Positions 10,912 through 20,426 are shown, counted from the stretch's first letter. The stretch is DNA of 64,000 nucleotides from Paenibacillus foliorum (GCF_013141765.1 NZ_WHOD01000052.1:1-64000); one strand, 5' to 3'. Made by a program: numbers and translations. Notes: generated by a model not told the origin, from the sequence alone.

Positions 10912-12477
10912 TTACCGATAATCCTTTGGACTGACGCCAACATACTTTTTGAATACCTTGGAAAAGTAGGTCCGTTCCATATACCCAAGCTTGAAAGCAA
11001 TTATTTCAGTACTCTCCATACTTTCTTTAAGAAGCTTGCAAGCAATGTTCATTTTGTAACGGTGTACATAATCCGTAAAATTCATGCCGGTTTCCAATTT
11101 GAACGACCTGGAAAAATAACTCGGATTCAAAAACAACGTATCCGCCATATCGACGAGCGTAATATTCTCGGATAAGTGCTCAGATATGTACCGGTCAATT
11201 TGCTTTAACTTCATATTTTTCTCTGAGCTAGACGTGCCACTGATCATGATTTCTTGAATTCTTGACTTCATCAATTCAACGGCTGCATCCCATCGCCCAC
11301 ATTGCTGCAAACAGCGGTGAAACGAGTCTTCTCCCTTTAGATCACGCTCAAATTCCATAACTCTAATCCATTGCGAGCATTTTCCCATCAATTCAACTGG
11401 ATCCAACTGCTGATGCTTAGCCTTTTCCTTGATCTCCTCCAAAGCGATGGTGATCGCATTATCATCACTGTCCTTAAACCCTTGTACGAGACGACTCCAA
11501 AGCGCTTCTAACGTCACCATGATCTCATGGTTCCACAGCTTCAGCTCGGACGACGGCAGTACGCCGAAAGAAATTTCACTGTAAAAAGCCTCTCGGTTAT
11601 CCTGCTTTAAGCTCCGCAGCTCTTGTGAAATATTAGATATCCCTTTAAAAGGCGAAGAGTAATAAACATGAATCCCAATTCGGAGAAAACTGTGAATTTT
11701 CTCCCGAAGGGAGGCGAGAAAGCTTGAGAAGCGCTCCACTATATTGCAGCTCAAATTCGGTTGATAATTAAGTATGCACAGGAAATAGGACTCCTGATCC
11801 GTCAAGGTGGTTATCTCCAAGCTACCATCCAGCATTTCTTCTGCAATATTCGAAATCGCATACAGCAATATGGGCTCATCCTTATATCGGTATCGTTTAG
11901 GAAATGAAGCATAATTCAAATTACCCATAGCTATCATAAAATGGGAATGCTTCCACTCAATTCCGAGTTGTTTACCTGAGGTAAGCAAATCATCATGTCT
12001 ATCCTCCAGCGTTAACTGCTTCAAGAACTGCCGTTTTAGCACGTCCTTGTTCATGAAAATTTCTCGCTTGTAAGATATTTCCTCGAGCTGCTGCCGAACA
12101 GTCTTTAGATCCTGAACCGATTTCCGTAAGCTCTCTTCCAGCTGTTCAGCCGTTATCTCGTCTTTGATAAGGTAATCATCAGCGTCAAGTTGAACCGCTT
12201 TCCTCGCATAATGAAACTCCTGGTGACATGTCAAAAACAGGATTCGCACTTCAGGCTTGAGCTTTTGCATCTCTGCAGCAAGCTCCATTCCATCCATTAA
12301 CGGCATGCCAATATCCGTAATAACAATATCGGGACTAGTCTCCCGAAACAGCTGAAGCGCTCGCTTGCCTGAATGAGCCACTGCCACGATTTCGATTTGC
12401 AAAAGGCCCCAATCAATAAGCTTAGATAAATACTTGATCATCGGCACATCGTCATCCACCAGCATTACTTTGTACAT
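10912..12477 (-). CDS. AraC-type response regulator (YesN-like), module A
   Basis: A 521-residue cytoplasmic transcription regulator. I start it at the ATG at 12477 (MYKVMLVDDD), preceded by GGGAGAATC; an upstream frame extension lacks a ribosome site. Residues 1-120 are a receiver domain with the acidic DDD cluster near 7-9, phospho-acceptor Asp in ITDIGMP near 55 and Lys in LIKDE near 105. A variable middle region follows, and the last 100 residues hold two AraC helix-turn-helices (ITLVDMADTLFLNPSYFSRSF and the GYMERTYFSKVFKKYVGVSP segment). It follows its sensor kinase with a 49-bp gap. Family precedent makes it an activator of the adjacent importer genes and possibly of the SLH gene, which carries the same upstream element. 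Confidence 0.9.
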   Translation of the reverse strand: MYKVMLVDDDVPMIKYLSKLIDWGLLQIEIVAVAHSGKRALQLFRETSPDIVITDIGMPLMDGMELAAEMQKLKPEVRILFLTCHQEFHYARKAVQLDADDYLIKDEITAEQLEESLRKSVQDLKTVRQQLEEISYKREIFMNKDVLKRQFLKQLTLEDRHDDLLTSGKQLGIEWKHSHFMIAMGNLNYASFPKRYRYKDEPILLYAISNIAEEMLDGSLEITTLTDQESYFLCILNYQPNLSCNIVERFSSFLASLREKIHSFLRIGIHVYYSSPFKGISNISQELRSLKQDNREAFYSEISFGVLPSSELKLWNHEIMVTLEALWSRLVQGFKDSDDNAITIALEEIKEKAKHQQLDPVELMGKCSQWIRVMEFERDLKGEDSFHRCLQQCGRWDAAVELMKSRIQEIMISGTSSSEKNMKLKQIDRYISEHLSENITLVDMADTLFLNPSYFSRSFKLETGMNFTDYVHRYKMNIACKLLKESMESTEIIAFKLGYMERTYFSKVFKKYVGVSPKDYR

Positions 12478-12526
12478 TGCCCGATTCTCCCTTAGGTTGC
12501 TTAATTTGTAGTAGCTGCACCTGCAT

Positions 12527-14242
12527 TCATTCTGCCTTAGATAATATCGGAATACTGACACAAACGGTGGTGCCGCCATCATCATTAGCAAGCAGATGAA
12601 TAGCTGCTTCAGGGCCAAATGTTAACCGCATCCGCTGCAGCACATTTAGCAGGCCAATTCGTTTATAGGATTCATGCTCCTCAGTACTTCCAGCCTCCAG
12701 CATTACATTCAGTTCTTCCCGGATGTTTGTCGAAATTCCTACCCCATTATCGGAAATTTGAATCTCCACTTGATTGCCGATTTGTTCCGCAACTATGAGG
12801 ATATGTGGATGGCTCTCCCCGCTATCCGCAAAGCCGTGTATGAAGGCGTTCTCTACAATAGGCTGCAGCAGCAGCTTCGGTATTTCAAGCTCTGCACATT
12901 CTGGTGCTACACGTATTTCTGAATTCAACGAAAGATCATTTCTCATCTTCATGATCTCTACATAGTCACCAAGCAGTTTGCACTCACTTCGCAATGATAA
13001 AGGTTCAGCCATTTTCATGTAGGCACGCAGAAGACTCATGAGCGATTCGATTAACCGGGTATGAACCTGGTCGTCAGACAAGCTCAGATTGCATTTAATA
13101 GAATTGAGTGTATTTAACAAAAAATGCGGCCGAATTTGAGCATACAAGGCTTGAAGCTCCAATACCCTCTTTTGCTCCTGCTCCTGTTCGATGTCGATAA
13201 TCAGCTTATTTATTTGCTCGACCATGCCATTCAACGTTTTGCCCAGTTCGGCAATCTCGTCCTTACCCTCCTCCGGAAAGGTGATTGTACGGTTGCCTTT
13301 ACCAAATTGCTTGATACTGCGCTGCAGCCGCAAAATCGGATAATGCAGCCGTTTGGCTACCACTATCGAGATGATAGAAAACAACAGGAAAAAGGGGAGC
13401 ATCAGCAAAAGTGACAGGTAAAAGGTCTTGGACAGCTCACCTGTTAACTCTGATTCGGGCGTCTCATAGACGAGCTTCCATCCGGCTTTCTTGATCAATG
13501 CTTCATTACGGATATTCCTACTCACCCCTGAAGTTCTCTCATATGGAATATCAACAGCTCCAGCAATTCGCTGCCCATCCGCGTCAAATAAAGCAAGATG
13601 CTCAATAGATACCTGCTGAAACATCTTCCCGAAGTAAATCTCCGGCAGCCCGATATAAAGTGTACCAAGTAATTTATTATCAGAAGGATCACGGATTACT
13701 CTGGACAAGTAATAGGTCTTAACATTTCCGGATTGTACCATTCCGAGCCATTGTATCTGTTTCGGTTCACTCTCATTCACACGGGACTTGACGCTCTCCC
13801 ACTGTTTCATAACCTGCTCCGGTGTCGGATACATATCGTACGCTTGCACGATAAAGCCCGCATCGTTTACCAAGTACATGAAGATTTCATTGTTCATTGT
13901 TTTGGCCACGACAAGACTGAAAAAATCTTTAATCAGCAAATACTGCTCCAAATGGCTGCCGTTCTCAATCCGTTTAACATTTGAAAAAGTACGAAGCGTA
14001 TTCCGAACATTTGCGTCCTGAACGAAAAAATGGGATGCGAAGGTCAAATCGTCAATCATTTTCGATATATCTTTTGTCATAACTGCCAAAACATTATCAT
14101 TGCTGAGCATCAGCTTTTCCTTCACTTGACGATTCGTCATAGAGTAATTAAGAAAGGCAACCATGATCGTGGGCAGCAAAATAAGCACCAAAAACGAAAT
14201 TTGGATGCGTCTGTAATAGGTAAATCGAAACAGATGCCTCAT
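12527..14242 (-). CDS. Membrane sensor histidine kinase (YesM-like), module A
   Basis: A 571-residue kinase. A first membrane segment (about 12-33) and a second (about 283-305) flank an extracytoplasmic sensor domain; a HAMP linker with DEIAELG follows. The His_kinase region contains the phospho-acceptor His in RPHFLLNTLN near residue 371, a slight variant of the usual NPHFLFN. The HATPase domain has QPIVENAFIHG and DNGVGI. It precedes its response regulator, downstream of the binding protein, the usual Paenibacillus arrangement in which the sensor detects the sugar, perhaps through the binding protein. A hairpin at 14382-14404 separates it from the importer genes. The Shine-Dalgarno AAGGAG is rather far from the ATG (about 13 bases). 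Confidence 0.9.
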   Translation of the reverse strand: MRHLFRFTYYRRIQISFLVLILLPTIMVAFLNYSMTNRQVKEKLMLSNDNVLAVMTKDISKMIDDLTFASHFFVQDANVRNTLRTFSNVKRIENGSHLEQYLLIKDFFSLVVAKTMNNEIFMYLVNDAGFIVQAYDMYPTPEQVMKQWESVKSRVNESEPKQIQWLGMVQSGNVKTYYLSRVIRDPSDNKLLGTLYIGLPEIYFGKMFQQVSIEHLALFDADGQRIAGAVDIPYERTSGVSRNIRNEALIKKAGWKLVYETPESELTGELSKTFYLSLLLMLPFFLLFSIISIVVAKRLHYPILRLQRSIKQFGKGNRTITFPEEGKDEIAELGKTLNGMVEQINKLIIDIEQEQEQKRVLELQALYAQIRPHFLLNTLNSIKCNLSLSDDQVHTRLIESLMSLLRAYMKMAEPLSLRSECKLLGDYVEIMKMRNDLSLNSEIRVAPECAELEIPKLLLQPIVENAFIHGFADSGESHPHILIVAEQIGNQVEIQISDNGVGISTNIREELNVMLEAGSTEEHESYKRIGLLNVLQRMRLTFGPEAAIHLLANDDGGTTVCVSIPILSKAE

Positions 14243-14381
14243 GTAGCTGTCTCTTCTCCTTCGTTGTCTGCAAGTATTGGCGATATGTTCCTTCCCATAT
14301 TAGTATAAAGGCTCTCAAATCGCCAAGACCAAGAAATGGAAAATACCCTCTTTCCAGATTAGCGGACGGTTTATGCGCAAA

Positions 14382-14404
14382 GAGGACGCTAAATCAGCGT
14401 CCTC
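14382..14404 (-). terminator. Intercistronic hairpin after binding-protein gene
   Basis: A perfect 9-bp stem GAGGACGCT/AGCGTCCTC has a 5-base loop and only a weak T-run after it on the minus strand. It could terminate part of the transcription or protect the 3' end of the binding-protein mRNA. Confidence 0.55.
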
Positions 14405-14427
14405 ATAACGATTGGTCTTATTTACCT

Positions 14428-15783
14428 TTACTTTGTATTTTGCTTGATCAGCTTGTCCCCTTCACCCATCATCCATTTCTGGGCATCTTCAGAGGACATG
14501 TTATCCAATAGCACCTTGGAAAGTCCGCCCTCAAGAACCGCTTTCAGTTGACTTGCATAAGGTACCGCAATATCTGATGAAACTGATGTTCTAACACGTT
14601 TATCATACAATGTGCTCGTTAGCGACTGCATGTCGATCAGATCCTTCATATTTCCAAACAGGCGTTCCACGATAAGCTTCGAATCACTCTTTTTCCACCC
14701 AGACAATTCAATTCTAGCCTCTTGTTCAGTGGACATGTATCGGATAAACTTGTAGGCTTCTTCCTTATATTTCGAGTTTGCTGCTACAGAAACATAATTC
14801 CCGCCGATATTCGTCAGTCCCGGCTCTGCATCCTTGGAGGAACGCGGTAGAGGGGCCACAACGGTTTTGAACGTATGCGGATACTTAGCCGTATCGCCAA
14901 TGTTCGGAAGCGCGAAGGTTGCTGTCATTAACATGGCCGCTTTGCCGGTCAAGAATTCGTTGTTGTAATTCAGCTTAGCACCGATTACATCCGCCAGTGG
15001 CTTAACCGACTTGTCATCCTTTTCCATCGCTTTACGAAGATTAAAGAAATATTTGAAAGAAGCATCTTCGAATTGCGGTTTGAGGTCTATCGTCAAGAAA
15101 GGATTTTTCTTATCTGTATATACAATTGGATTCGCATACTCACCCCAAGAATGGAAGTAAGCCCCAAAACGCTTGTTGTTGTCATCGCCTTTGCTCAGCT
15201 TTTTGGCATAGTCGCGGAAATCATCCCATGTCCAGTCAAATGACGGTACAGGCAGATTGGCTTCCTTCAATGCATCAGCATTCAACAGTACCAGCCAGTT
15301 GCTCGAATTATTCATCAAAGCATAGCTTTTCCCCTTAAACTTCGGGTTGATATAATATTCTTCATCAGCATTCACGTTATCCTTCTTGTAGAAATCGTCA
15401 AGCGGAGCCAGTACGCCTTGAGCCGCTCGAGCGATAGTTTCTTCAATGCTAGGGAACATGACAACATCTACCTGTTCTCCGGACGACATGGTTACATCCA
15501 GCTTTTTCAAAGTTTCCACCGAATTGCCGGGTACAAGCGGAATAGACTCAACCTTAATATTAGGATTTTTAGCTTGATAATTCGCGATTAGTTTTTGGGT
15601 AGCAGCCTCAGCAATGTCTGGATTCCAGTTATAAAACTTCAGAGTCACATTTTGAGCGGGCTTTTCTCCTGAAGCCTGTGATGGTTTATCCCCACCAGCA
15701 TTATCCGGCTTGGAAGCACATCCTCCCAATACACTTACAGCGACCAAAGCACTGCTTAATAATACGGCACTTGTTTTTTTCAT
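14428..15783 (-). CDS. Sugar ABC transporter substrate-binding lipoprotein, module A
   Basis: A 451-residue family 1 solute-binding protein. The ATG at 15783 follows AGGGGGAAAAGAT; the longer open frame upstream is not needed. Residues 1-22 are a lipoprotein signal with lipobox LGGC, so it is anchored to the outer face of the membrane. The mature part begins with a Ser/Lys-rich linker, then the fold start LKFYNWNPDI and the ligand-region segment DWTWDDFRDYAKKL. It is clearly paralogous to the protein at 41046-42386 (shared KKLDxxxxSGEQxDV, KGKSYA-type and LNKEYLDAAGLPVP-type blocks). It follows two permeases. The ligand is unknown; the neighbouring beta-helix protein suggests a plant or bacterial polysaccharide fragment. 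Confidence 0.9.
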   Translation of the reverse strand: MKKTSAVLLSSALVAVSVLGGCASKPDNAGGDKPSQASGEKPAQNVTLKFYNWNPDIAEAATQKLIANYQAKNPNIKVESIPLVPGNSVETLKKLDVTMSSGEQVDVVMFPSIEETIARAAQGVLAPLDDFYKKDNVNADEEYYINPKFKGKSYALMNNSSNWLVLLNADALKEANLPVPSFDWTWDDFRDYAKKLSKGDDNNKRFGAYFHSWGEYANPIVYTDKKNPFLTIDLKPQFEDASFKYFFNLRKAMEKDDKSVKPLADVIGAKLNYNNEFLTGKAAMLMTATFALPNIGDTAKYPHTFKTVVAPLPRSSKDAEPGLTNIGGNYVSVAANSKYKEEAYKFIRYMSTEQEARIELSGWKKSDSKLIVERLFGNMKDLIDMQSLTSTLYDKRVRTSVSSDIAVPYASQLKAVLEGGLSKVLLDNMSSEDAQKWMMGEGDKLIKQNTK

Positions 15784-15893
15784 ATCTTTTCCCCCTAGAA
15801 AATATCGTTTATATTTGCATATTACAACAGCCGCTTTCCAAATGATGTGCAATATTTTGTGGCGTTTGTGCATTTTGTCTACCTTGCCCAAAC

Positions 15894-16730
15894 CTAGCCT
15901 TTCACGCCACCCAACGTAATTCCCTTAATAACCTGCTTCTGCAAAACAATGAAGATAACAAGTAATGGAACAATCGCCGCAAGTGATGCCATCATTAGAA
16001 CCGCGTAATTGTCAGCGTAATCGTTTTTGAACATTTGAATACCAAGCGGGATAGGAAACAACTTCTGTTGGATCAGGAAAATAAGCGGTCCTTGATAATC
16101 GTTCCATGACCAGATGAATTTGATGATGCCAACGGTAGCCAAAATCGGCTTGCACAGGGGTACCATGATGCCTGCATAAATTCGCCAATACCCTGCTCCA
16201 TCGATTTTCGCTGCTTCTATATACTCATTATGGATACCAGCCATGAATTGGCGCAGAAGAAATGTAAAATACATGGAAAACATGCCCATCAGGATCAAAC
16301 CCTCATGAGTATTATAGAGATGAAGCCATTTCAATAATAGATACCTTGGAACAAGTGTTGACTCAGACGGAATGATCATTAGTGCTAACAACAGTCCGAA
16401 CACGTAATCGCGTCCCTTGTATTGCAGCTTCGTAAATGCGAATGCCGCCATGGAAGAGAAAATTAGCGTGAATACGGTCATGATAACAGCTAGCTTCAAA
16501 GAATTCCAATAAAATAGAGAAAACGATATTTTGCTGAACCACACTTGCTTGAAATTAGCGATAACATTCCATCGCTCTGGGATCCACTGGATCGGGTAAG
16601 TAAGAACATCCGCCTCATACTTCATGGCTGCTGAAACCATCCACAACAATGGAATGAGGAATAATATTGAAAAAATAGCGAGCACAATCGTTGTCAGCCA
16701 TTTAGAAACATCGAATTTTGTAGTTAGCAA
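15894..16730 (-). CDS. Sugar ABC permease, MalG type, module A
   Basis: A 278-residue inner-membrane subunit with six predicted membrane helices. The cytoplasmic EAA loop near residue 172 reads EAAKIDGAGYWRIYAGIMVPL, the site that contacts the ATPase. It ends in GVKG, as many MalG-type permeases do. It is paralogous to the permease at 42418-43248 (shared FYWNSLK, FIWSWNDYQ and GLILMG-type blocks). It lies 22 bp after its partner permease and 110 bp before the binding-protein start. No ATPase gene is in the module. Confidence 0.92.
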   Translation of the reverse strand: MLTTKFDVSKWLTTIVLAIFSILFLIPLLWMVSAAMKYEADVLTYPIQWIPERWNVIANFKQVWFSKISFSLFYWNSLKLAVIMTVFTLIFSSMAAFAFTKLQYKGRDYVFGLLLALMIIPSESTLVPRYLLLKWLHLYNTHEGLILMGMFSMYFTFLLRQFMAGIHNEYIEAAKIDGAGYWRIYAGIMVPLCKPILATVGIIKFIWSWNDYQGPLIFLIQQKLFPIPLGIQMFKNDYADNYAVLMMASLAAIVPLLVIFIVLQKQVIKGITLGGVKG

Positions 16731-16752
16731 CTATTTCACCTCTTTGTTAAGA

Positions 16753-17682
16753 TCACTTCTTGCTGTTTTGTAATTTCCATGTTAATAAAGTCACGATCCC
16801 TACAATCAGGAATAATACCCAGGAAATGGCCGATGCATATCCCATCCGGAAATTACGAAAGCCTTCTTCATAAATGCGGTAAACGAGAACTGTGGATGAA
16901 TCATTCGGACCGCCTCCCGTTAAGAAAGAGATTAAATCGAACACTTTGAACGACGACATAAGGGTCGTAATAAATAAAAATGACAATGTAGGCGCAAGAA
17001 GCGGCAGCGTAATACGGAAAAATTGCTGCAGAGAATTGGCTCCATCAATGCTCGCTGCTTCGTAGAGCTCATCTGGAATGTTGGTCAAGCCAGCGATAAA
17101 AATAATCATTTGATAACCAATTGCTGCCCAAATGGCGATAATAATGATGGCAACTAATGAATAGTGCGTATCCGCCAGCCACTTTGGAGGTTCTGAAATC
17201 CCCAGGCTAATCAGAAATCTGTTGACCGGGCCTGAAGACGGATGATATAATGCGCTCCACACCGTGCCAAGTGCTATAATAGAGGAAATATACGGAATAA
17301 AGAAGGCGACTTTAAAAAAGCTTTGGCCGTATACACGGGAATGGACTAGCACCGACAACACCAATGCAAGAAATAACCCTACCGGCACAACAAAAATCGT
17401 ATACGTGAAGTTGTTTTTCAAAGCCATGAAAAACTTCTCGTCCTCCAGTAGCATTTTAAAATTATCCAATCCCACGAAATTAATAGTCGATAGCCCACCT
17501 ACCAAATTCCAGTCGCAAAAGCTTAAATACAGCGAAAACAGAATCGGAAACAACCCCAGCATAAGGAGACCAATCAATTCCGGGGCCGTAAAAAGCCATC
17601 CTGCCAATGCTTCTTTTCTAGTAGTGTTCCAATATTTTTTTCGTAATGCGGCAGGTCTGGACGCTGCTTCCACTTTGGCCAT
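16753..17682 (-). CDS. Sugar ABC permease, MalF/UgpA type, module A
   Basis: First gene of the module A importer operon, 309 residues. I choose the ATG at 17682 (MAKVEAASRP), preceded by GAGGTG. The longer GTG-start frame to 17742 would run through the candidate -10 box at 17719-17724 and its start site. Six membrane helices follow a basic N-terminus. The EAA loop near residue 207 is EAASIDGANSLQQFFRITLPL. It pairs with the MalG-type subunit to form the channel; its paralog is at 43262-44197. Confidence 0.9.
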   Translation of the reverse strand: MAKVEAASRPAALRKKYWNTTRKEALAGWLFTAPELIGLLMLGLFPILFSLYLSFCDWNLVGGLSTINFVGLDNFKMLLEDEKFFMALKNNFTYTIFVVPVGLFLALVLSVLVHSRVYGQSFFKVAFFIPYISSIIALGTVWSALYHPSSGPVNRFLISLGISEPPKWLADTHYSLVAIIIIAIWAAIGYQMIIFIAGLTNIPDELYEAASIDGANSLQQFFRITLPLLAPTLSFLFITTLMSSFKVFDLISFLTGGGPNDSSTVLVYRIYEEGFRNFRMGYASAISWVLFLIVGIVTLLTWKLQNSKK

Positions 17683-17718
17683 ACTCTTAGTCACCTCAAC
17701 GATAGATTTGATACTATT

Positions 17719-17782
17719 ACTATAACGCGATCTCGAATCCACACCCGCACCTGATTTTTACTAATGTGTGCACTATTTTTAC
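17719..17782 (-). promoter_or_regulatory. Promoter and AraC-type operator of the module A importer
   Basis: On the minus strand a TATAGT -10 box (17719-17724) has no good -35, as expected for an activator-dependent promoter. Upstream, 17757-17782 carries the element shared with 10871-10896. Read on the minus strand it contains two GTAAAAAT direct repeats 21 bp apart (17775-17782 and 17754-17761), a two-turn spacing typical of AraC-family sites. The assignment to the module A response regulator is inference. Confidence 0.55.
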
Positions 17783-17947
17783 CTGAGTACTCTTCCAATT
17801 CGGTTCACTTCTAATGAATGCGTTTTCATTTTTTGCTTGAAATTATAGGGTTTCCATCTTATATTAAATCTTATATTGCTGGCAAACAGCATGATGGTAT
17901 ACAATATACTCAAACATAAAATAACTAAGAATGGAGAAACATCAACC

Positions 17948-18409
17948 ATGACAAATGATAGCCTCTTTTTACAACTAGATCTTGTAAGAGAACGCACCCT
18001 CCAACAATTAGAATTAGTTACAGAAGAAATCGCTGACCAAATCCCGCTAGGATACAGAAATAACCTTCGCTGGAACCTGGGACATATCCTGACGGTTCAG
18101 GAAAATTTGGTTTTCAAACTCATTGGTGAGCCCGTTAGCCTACCGGAGACATATTCAAGCCTATTTAACAATGGAACGTCGCCGGCAGATTGGCAGATTG
18201 AACCTCCTGCAATTGAAACCATCAAGCTTCAACTGACGCAACAGACAGAGAGGATCAAGGACAAGCTTTCACAACGTCTGGATGAAAAGCTTCAGCAGCC
18301 TTTCAAAGGTATTGATACAGTAGGCGGAATGATTAGCTTCACTCTATATCACGAAGGAATTCACACAGGATATATGATGAGCATGCGCAAGACCATCCAA
18401 GCTACCTAA
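17948..18409 (+). CDS. DinB-family protein
   Basis: A 153-residue cytoplasmic protein starting at the ATG at 17948 behind GGAGAAAC. The frame stays open further upstream but has no ribosome site there. It looks like the DinB/YfiT four-helix bundle: an early RERTLQQLELV helix, WNLGHIL with the first metal-ligand His, and a C-terminal YHEGIHTGYM with the spaced His pair. Members bind a divalent metal and often act as thiol-dependent transferases, but the substrate here cannot be told. It is divergent from the module A importer and ends at a strong terminator, so it is a single-gene unit. Confidence 0.85.
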   Translation: MTNDSLFLQLDLVRERTLQQLELVTEEIADQIPLGYRNNLRWNLGHILTVQENLVFKLIGEPVSLPETYSSLFNNGTSPADWQIEPPAIETIKLQLTQQTERIKDKLSQRLDEKLQQPFKGIDTVGGMISFTLYHEGIHTGYMMSMRKTIQAT

Positions 18410-18424
18410 ATACATATCAGTTAC

Positions 18425-18468
18425 AAAAAACATTGTTAATCGGAATATTTCGATTAACAATGTTTTTT
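18425..18468. terminator. Rho-independent terminator
   Basis: Perfect inverted repeat: AAAAAACATTGTTAATCG, an 8-base loop, CGATTAACAATGTTTTTT. It ends the DinB transcript; the T/A-tracts make it usable from either side. Confidence 0.93.
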
Positions 18469-18604
18469 TATTCCAAGTCCATATTGATTTTCTTACTATT
18501 TGACGCATAATAGTACAAGGGAGATGAATCTAAGTTTTCGTGAAAGATGCTATTTTATGGTTAAACTCAACATCGGATTTTTGACACATGGATGGAGGAA
18601 TTGT

Positions 18605-19177
18605 ATGAGTTACAAAGATATTGCTTTGGGCATGTTTAGGACAGGCATACTAGGATTTGGCGGCGGCCCATCTGTAATCCCTTTGATACGTTATGAAGCT
18701 GTGATCCGGTATAAATGGGTTGGAGATGAGGAATTCGCTGAAATTCTAGCCATTGCTAATGCTCTGCCCGGACCTATAGCAACCAAAATGGCTGCTTATC
18801 TTGGATATAAGCAGCGCGGCTGGATGGGCGCTTTCGTATCTATTTGCGCTCACATTTTACCAACCAGCTTGGCCATCGTCGCCTTGCTTGGCGTTCTATA
18901 CTCTTTTAGCAGCTCCAAATATGTAGCGGGTATGATCTATGCTGTCAGACCTGTGATTGTTGTTATGCTTGGAATGATGGCTTACGAGTTTATGTCCAAA
19001 GCCTGGAAAGGGCTAGGCAAAGGATTTGCTATTGCATTCGCACTGATCGCTGCGCTATTGCTAACTGTTCTTGATATCCATCCTGGGATCGTAATTGCCT
19101 TATACTTAGCTTATGGAGCCTTCCATTTAAAATGGTTTCAGCGTAAGGCTGTACCTGACAAGGGGGCCTCTCGATGA
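18605..19177 (+). CDS. Chromate transporter half-protein 1
   Basis: A 190-residue membrane protein of the CHR family. The start at 18605 (MSYKDIALGMF) is 7-8 bases after GGAGG; the longer frame lacks a ribosome site. It carries the CHR motif FGGGP near residue 20 and the conserved ALPGPIATKMAAYLGYKQ segment, then several hydrophobic helices. It is a short-chain (single-domain) CHR protein. The next gene encodes the other half and overlaps it by 4 bp (ATGA). Short-chain pairs are known to act together in chromate efflux. Confidence 0.9.
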   Translation: MSYKDIALGMFRTGILGFGGGPSVIPLIRYEAVIRYKWVGDEEFAEILAIANALPGPIATKMAAYLGYKQRGWMGAFVSICAHILPTSLAIVALLGVLYSFSSSKYVAGMIYAVRPVIVVMLGMMAYEFMSKAWKGLGKGFAIAFALIAALLLTVLDIHPGIVIALYLAYGAFHLKWFQRKAVPDKGASR

Positions 19178-19716
19178 TGACATGGCTAACCCTATTTTGG
19201 GGATTTTTTGTAGCTAATGTACTGGGGTACGGTGGAGGTCCTGCGTCAATCCCATTGATGCAAGAAGAAATCGTCAACCATTACGGTTGGATCTCTAATG
19301 AGCAATTTGCTGATTTATTAGCTGTAGCTAATGCACTTCCCGGGCCGATTGCAACTAAGCTTGCCGCTTTTGTAGGCTACCAACAGCTGGGATGGTTCGG
19401 CTTTCTTATCGCTACTATCGCTACCGTGGTGCCTTCCGCTGTTGCATTGATTGTTTTACTGAACATACTGAACCGGTATCGGCAATCTTATGTAGTAAAA
19501 GGCATGACCCTGCTTGTGCAGCCTATCATAGCTGTCATGATGGTTATCTTAACTTGGCAAATGTCTGACGTTTCCATTCAAGGCATCGGATTCTGGCATT
19601 CACTAGCCATTGCTGCACTAGCCTTTTGGGCTATGACCAAAGGGAAAATTCACCCTGCTCTCATTATTGTTGTCGCTTTCCTATATGGCGGTTTCGTGAT
19701 ATCACATATCATTTAG
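19174..19716 (+). CDS. Chromate transporter half-protein 2
   Basis: A 180-residue CHR-domain membrane protein with YGGGPASIPL near residue 20 and ANALPGPIATKLAAFVGYQQ after it, a clear paralog of the preceding gene. Translation is probably coupled through the ATGA overlap. The pair together equal one full-length ChrA and presumably form a heterodimer exporting chromate. No chromate-responsive regulator gene lies next to them. Confidence 0.9.
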   Translation: MMTWLTLFWGFFVANVLGYGGGPASIPLMQEEIVNHYGWISNEQFADLLAVANALPGPIATKLAAFVGYQQLGWFGFLIATIATVVPSAVALIVLLNILNRYRQSYVVKGMTLLVQPIIAVMMVILTWQMSDVSIQGIGFWHSLAIAALAFWAMTKGKIHPALIIVVAFLYGGFVISHII

Positions 19717-19768
19717 TTCTTGAATTAGAGTCATTCTTGTTAGCAAAAACGATACCGGGAGGTAAAAG

Positions 19769-20368
19769 ATGCGAAAGCTGATTTTTTTCGTAGGTCCCGC
19801 CGGAGCCGGAAAGACAACAATCGCGAAAGCATTAGCTCGCAAGCGTCGCATGGCATTTCTGGATATGGACACATTGCTACGGCCCTCTGCAGAGGTTATT
19901 ATGAGAATTTCCGGGAATGATCCGAACGATCGGGATTCATTCGTGTACAAAACGCATTGCCGGGACTTGGGCTACCGTGTCACTATAGACGCTGCGCTGG
20001 AAAACGTGGAGCTTGGACTAGATGTTATTGTCGTTGGACCTTTTACCAAAGAGATCGAGAACCCTTTGTGGCTTGAACAAGAGCTTAAGAGGATTAATGC
20101 TTCAAGTCATGATGTCGATGTAATGGCCATATTCGTATCTCTTCCCGACAAGGAGCTTTACCGCCAACGAATCCAGGCAAGAGGCTTGGAGATGGATGAG
20201 TGGAAGCTGGAGAACTGGAGCGAATTCAGCCATTCACTCGTGCAGCGGCAAATCAAATGGCCCCTTCCTGCTTCTTCCGTATATTATTTCGATAATTCAG
20301 GGCAATTAACGGAAGAGAAATTTTCTCTTATCGAGCAGTTTGTTTTTGGAGACGGTCATAATGGTTGA
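19769..20368 (+). CDS. P-loop NTPase / small-molecule kinase-like protein
   Basis: A 199-residue cytoplasmic protein with GGGAGG 6 bases before the ATG. Walker A is GPAGAGKTT at residues 9-17, followed by DMDTLLRP like the substrate-binding region of shikimate- and gluconate-kinase relatives. A hydrophobic strand (LDVIVVGPF) and FVSLPDKELYRQRIQARG, a lid-like Arg pair, come next. This fits the AAA_33/zeta-toxin-like kinase group, but I cannot assign a substrate. It is 52 bp downstream of the chromate pair and may share the transcript, which ends at the terminator at 20376. Confidence 0.8.
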   Translation: MRKLIFFVGPAGAGKTTIAKALARKRRMAFLDMDTLLRPSAEVIMRISGNDPNDRDSFVYKTHCRDLGYRVTIDAALENVELGLDVIVVGPFTKEIENPLWLEQELKRINASSHDVDVMAIFVSLPDKELYRQRIQARGLEMDEWKLENWSEFSHSLVQRQIKWPLPASSVYYFDNSGQLTEEKFSLIEQFVFGDGHNG

Positions 20369-20375
20369 AATCAAC

Positions 20376-20426
20376 AAAAAAGGCGTTTATACCTGCGGTC
20401 CGTACCGTCAGATATAAACGCTTTTC
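20376..20426. terminator. Bidirectional terminator
   Basis: The stem AAAAGGCGTTTATA/TATAAACGCTTTT has a further GGT/ACC inner pairing. It sits between the convergent kinase-like gene and murQ. Confidence 0.88.

Noticed and set aside
12478..12618. N-terminal extension of the module A response regulator overlapping the kinase gene
   Set aside because: The receiver domain starts exactly at the ATG at 12477, which has a ribosome site; the extension has none.
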